From positions 6,882,001-6,946,000 of the forward strand of contig NZ_CP195106.1 in NCBI RefSeq assembly GCF_051175385.1: 64,000 bases of DNA. Reading direction: 5' to 3'. Position numbers and translations under genes: made by a program. Shown piece after piece: positions 61,718 through 64,000 of the stretch (the first letter of the stretch is position 1; the number at the start of each line of letters is the position of its first letter). The DNA is from Tundrisphaera lichenicola. GTDB lineage: Bacteria > Planctomycetota > Planctomycetia > Isosphaerales > Isosphaeraceae. A model generated the notes under the pieces. The model was not told the DNA's origin, did not search any database, and saw only the letters and a program-made list of their open reading frames with translations.

Positions 61718-63352
61718 TCAACGGTCGCGGCCGAAGCAGACCAGGGCGATGTCATCGCTCTGGGCTCGGCCCGAGGCGTGGCCCCGGAGCGCCTTCAGGA
61801 GGGCTTCTCCCGCCTCGGCGACCCCATCGGGGGCGGCGAGCAAGGTCTTGCGGAGGGCCTTGGGGCCGAACTGGCGATTCTGGGAGTCCATGGCCTCGGT
61901 GACGCCGTCGGTGAAGAGGACGACCCGGTCGCCCGGACCCAGTTCGGTGGTGATGGACTGGTACTTGTGACCGGGGACCACGCCAAGCGGGGGGCCGGTC
62001 TCGACCTCGCCGATCACCTGGATGACACCCGAAGCCCGGCGGATGATCGGGGCCAGATGGCCGGCGTTGACCACCTTGATCCGGTTCGACCTGGCGTCAA
62101 CGACGATCAGCAGGAAGGTGATGAAGCGGTCGAGGATCTCGGCCTCGAAGAAGTGCCGGTTGAGCCGGGCCGCCACCAGCGCCGGGTCGGGCTCGGTCCG
62201 GACCCGATGGCGGACCTCGGAGGAGAGGCTCGACATCAGCAGGGCCGCCGGCATCCCCTTGCCCACGACGTCGCCCACGGCCACGGCCCATCGCGACCAG
62301 TCGTCCTGGTCCTCGACCTCAGCCGGTTGGATCGGGATATAGTCGTAATAGTCGCCGCCGACCTCCTGGGCGGGCTCGTAGTATTCCCAGGAGGAATAGC
62401 CGGGGGCCCGGGGGCGGCGGCGGGGCAAGAGGGCCCGCTGGATCTCGCCGGCGGCGGCCCACTCGGCCTTGGACCGGAGCAGCCGATTGTTCTCGACCGT
62501 CACCCCGACCGGGACCGCAACCGCAGCCAGGAGGTCCAGGGCATCGGGCCGGAATCCGCCCCCACCGTGGCGGCTGACCAGCTGGATGATCCCGATCGGC
62601 TGCCCGGCGCTGTCCAGCAAGGGAACGCCCAGGATCGTCCGCGACGACGAGCTATCCAGGCCATCGGCCGCCGGGGTCTGGGAGCTCAGGAAGCCCTCGC
62701 CTCGGGTCATCACGTGATCCAGGGCGGTCTGCCCCAGGGTGAGGCGCTCGGAACCGCCCCGTCGGTGGCGGATGGCCCGGGGGATCAACTCGCCGTCCGG
62801 CTCGCGGGTCAGGATGAAGCCCGACTCGGCGTCGGTGAAGACCGCGAAAAGAGTATCCAGAGTCTTGCCCAGCGCCTCATTCAGTTCGATCGTCCCGCCC
62901 AGGTTGTGGTTGATCTCCAGGACGGCGCGCAGGACGTCCTCGGGCTTGGCGACGCTGGCCACGACGTCGAGCGAGGTCAGGTTGCCCAGGGTTCCCAGGA
63001 TGGTCGAGCCGCCGTCTTGGTCATCGACCTTCACCGCCTGGCGGCGGAAGATCAGCAGGTTGTCGCAGATCTTGATCCTCGCCCCGTCTCGGAGCTTGGA
63101 CGGAGCCTTGGGCGTGAGCTTGGTCCCGTCGAGAAAGGTGCCGTTCCGGCTCTCGCAATCCTCGACGTAGAACCCCTCAGACCTCCGGTAGACCCAGGCG
63201 TGGAGCCACGAGACATCCTTGCGATTGAGCCCGATGTCCGAGGCGGGGTCGCGGCCGATCCGGATCAGGTCCCGGTTCAATTCGAACAGCCGGCCCGGCA
63301 GCACGGGGCTGATCAGTTCCAGCGTCGGCGCGACCTGCTGCGACTCGGACAT
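61718..63352 (-). CDS. FHA-GAF-SpoIIE (PP2C) serine phosphatase
   Basis: A 544-residue cytoplasmic signalling protein. FHA domain at about residues 12-108 (IRIGRDPASDIGL, SRNGTFLDGTKL), which binds phosphothreonine. GAF domain at about 130-290 (ILGVPLLDSAGQPIGIIQL). SpoIIE/RsbU-type PP2C domain from about 310, with metal aspartates in VGGDYYDYI, VGDVVGKGMPAALLMSSL, FTDGVTEA and AQSDDIALV. Such phosphatases activate anti-sigma-antagonist partners in stress or development pathways. The FHA sensor suggests control by a Ser/Thr kinase, abundant in planctomycetes, but no partner is in view. Confidence 0.94.
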   Translation of the reverse strand: MSESQQVAPTLELISPVLPGRLFELNRDLIRIGRDPASDIGLNRKDVSWLHAWVYRRSEGFYVEDCESRNGTFLDGTKLTPKAPSKLRDGARIKICDNLLIFRRQAVKVDDQDGGSTILGTLGNLTSLDVVASVAKPEDVLRAVLEINHNLGGTIELNEALGKTLDTLFAVFTDAESGFILTREPDGELIPRAIRHRRGGSERLTLGQTALDHVMTRGEGFLSSQTPAADGLDSSSSRTILGVPLLDSAGQPIGIIQLVSRHGGGGFRPDALDLLAAVAVPVGVTVENNRLLRSKAEWAAAGEIQRALLPRRRPRAPGYSSWEYYEPAQEVGGDYYDYIPIQPAEVEDQDDWSRWAVAVGDVVGKGMPAALLMSSLSSEVRHRVRTEPDPALVAARLNRHFFEAEILDRFITFLLIVVDARSNRIKVVNAGHLAPIIRRASGVIQVIGEVETGPPLGVVPGHKYQSITTELGPGDRVVLFTDGVTEAMDSQNRQFGPKALRKTLLAAPDGVAEAGEALLKALRGHASGRAQSDDIALVCFGRDR

Positions 63353-63630
63353 GGCGATCGACCCGTTCCCCTCAATCCCGAAGCCGGCCGGACGAGCCCG
63401 GACTCGACCCTTCGATTATCGCGGGCCGGTCCGAGCTTTCCTAGACCATGCCCGGGACCCCGGCAGCCCGAAGGCCCGATCAGCGCGAGGCGAGGGCTCC
63501 GACCGGCAAAATTTCGGCCGATTTTGATGTAAAAGCTGCATTGTGTGATTTGCAACGCCGGACTAGGATACCGCGCCATCTCATCAAAATCGGATGCTCG
63601 ATGGGACTTCTTGACACGGAGGTTGATTCG

Positions 63631-64000
63631 ATGCGACGGTCCCTCATGGCCACGCTCCTGATGTTGTCCCCCCTGGGCCTCGCGTCCACCGCATCGGCGG
63701 ACGCCATGACCTACCTGTCGCTGGGCGACTCGGTCGCCTTCGGCGAGACCGACTACGCCCACAACCCGTCCAACGGCAACCGGGGCTACGTCAAACCCTA
63801 CTCCCAGTACCTGGGCGCGAAGTACGGGGCCACCCCCAACGTCGTCAACCTGGGGATCGACGGCGAGACCAGCGCCAGCCTCCTGAGCGGGACCGGCCGC
63901 GTGCCCTATGCCCCGGGGATCTCCGACGCCCAGCTCGCCGGCCTGAACACCCGGTACGACAACAACGCCGGGGTCAGCCAGAACACCCGGTTCGTGCAGG
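63631..64000 (+). CDS. Secreted SGNH/GDSL hydrolase, N-terminal part
   Basis: The gene runs off the right edge; 123 codons are visible. A signal peptide ends ASTASADA. The SGNH block I is LSLGDSVAFG with the nucleophile Ser at about residue 33, and a Gly/Asn-rich stretch (NLGIDGETSASLLSG) fits block II. GGAGGT eight bases before the ATG fixes the start. The catalytic Asp-His pair and any C-terminal sorting signal lie outside the window. It differs from the SGNH protein at 355, which has GDSI and no such insert. Confidence 0.87.
   Translation, partial: MRRSLMATLLMLSPLGLASTASADAMTYLSLGDSVAFGETDYAHNPSNGNRGYVKPYSQYLGAKYGATPNVVNLGIDGETSASLLSGTGRVPYAPGISDAQLAGLNTRYDNNAGVSQNTRFVQ

Overview
The window looks like chromosomal DNA of a planctomycete, most like the family Isosphaeraceae. 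The reasons are a high GC content by eye, strong GAG/GGCC codon preferences, and three sets of the planctomycete hallmark families: Planctomycete cytochrome C (PSCyt1), DUF1549 (PSCyt2), DUF1553 (PSD1) and DUF1501. Secreted sulfatase, SGNH-hydrolase and GH32 genes, glycine-rich secreted proteins and a FHA-GAF-SpoIIE phosphatase fit the same picture. The family-level placement is inference from gene content only.

Layout. 1-5.7 kb: the end of an unidentified gene, a secreted SGNH hydrolase, and a PSCyt1/DUF1549/DUF1553 gene with its DUF1501 partner. 5.8-15.1 kb: a second, divergent hallmark cluster. A DUF1549/DUF1553 gene is on the minus strand. On the plus strand run DUF1501, a cytochrome/WD40 protein, a BamE-like small protein and a pre-peptidase-domain protein. 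Between the two arms lie an ArsR-SRPBCC pair and several unusual repeats. 15.2-29.5 kb: MOSC and amidohydrolase, sulfatase, GH32 fructan hydrolase, an S9 peptidase, a cupin fusion, peptide deformylase, and an ABC transporter whose permease is fused to an M1 metallopeptidase. 29.5-34.7 kb: a lower-GC stretch with an acyltransferase, an AT-rich gene-free gap, a Gfo/Idh/MocA oxidoreductase, a ParDE-type toxin-antitoxin pair and an HNH protein. 34.7-41.2 kb: the third hallmark operon, with a SMI1/KNR4-like gene between its two usual members, then a phytanoyl-CoA dioxygenase. 41.3-49 kb: a second copy of a 222-bp palindromic repeat, a small membrane protein, a peroxiredoxin, two glycine-rich secreted proteins divergent from an ECF sigma/anti-sigma pair, and a large conserved protein of unknown role. 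49-57.7 kb: a D-2-hydroxyacid dehydrogenase-like flavo/iron-sulfur protein divergent from a redox operon. 57.8-64 kb: PEP carboxykinase, an EboD-like sugar-phosphate cyclase, a small membrane protein, a FHA-GAF-SpoIIE phosphatase and the start of another SGNH hydrolase.

The best candidate for an undescribed system is the redox operon at 52280-56839. It holds a NuoE-NuoF fusion (NADH-oxidising diaphorase) and a 753-residue protein in which a NuoG-like iron-sulfur front end, two cyclic-nucleotide-binding domains and a DmsB-like four-cluster ferredoxin are joined in one chain. No complex I, hydrogenase or molybdoenzyme subunit accompanies them, so this could be a cyclic-nucleotide-gated NADH:acceptor electron conduit. 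The operon is split by a four-helix-bundle (S23) gene bracketed by short GAGTCCTCC repeats, which looks like an inserted cassette.

Non-coding structure is unusually rich: a 23-bp-period tandem array interrupted by a perfect 36-bp inverted repeat, a 222-bp long-hairpin element present twice, and shared terminator-like hairpins. No tRNA, rRNA, CRISPR array, IS transposase or replication origin was seen.
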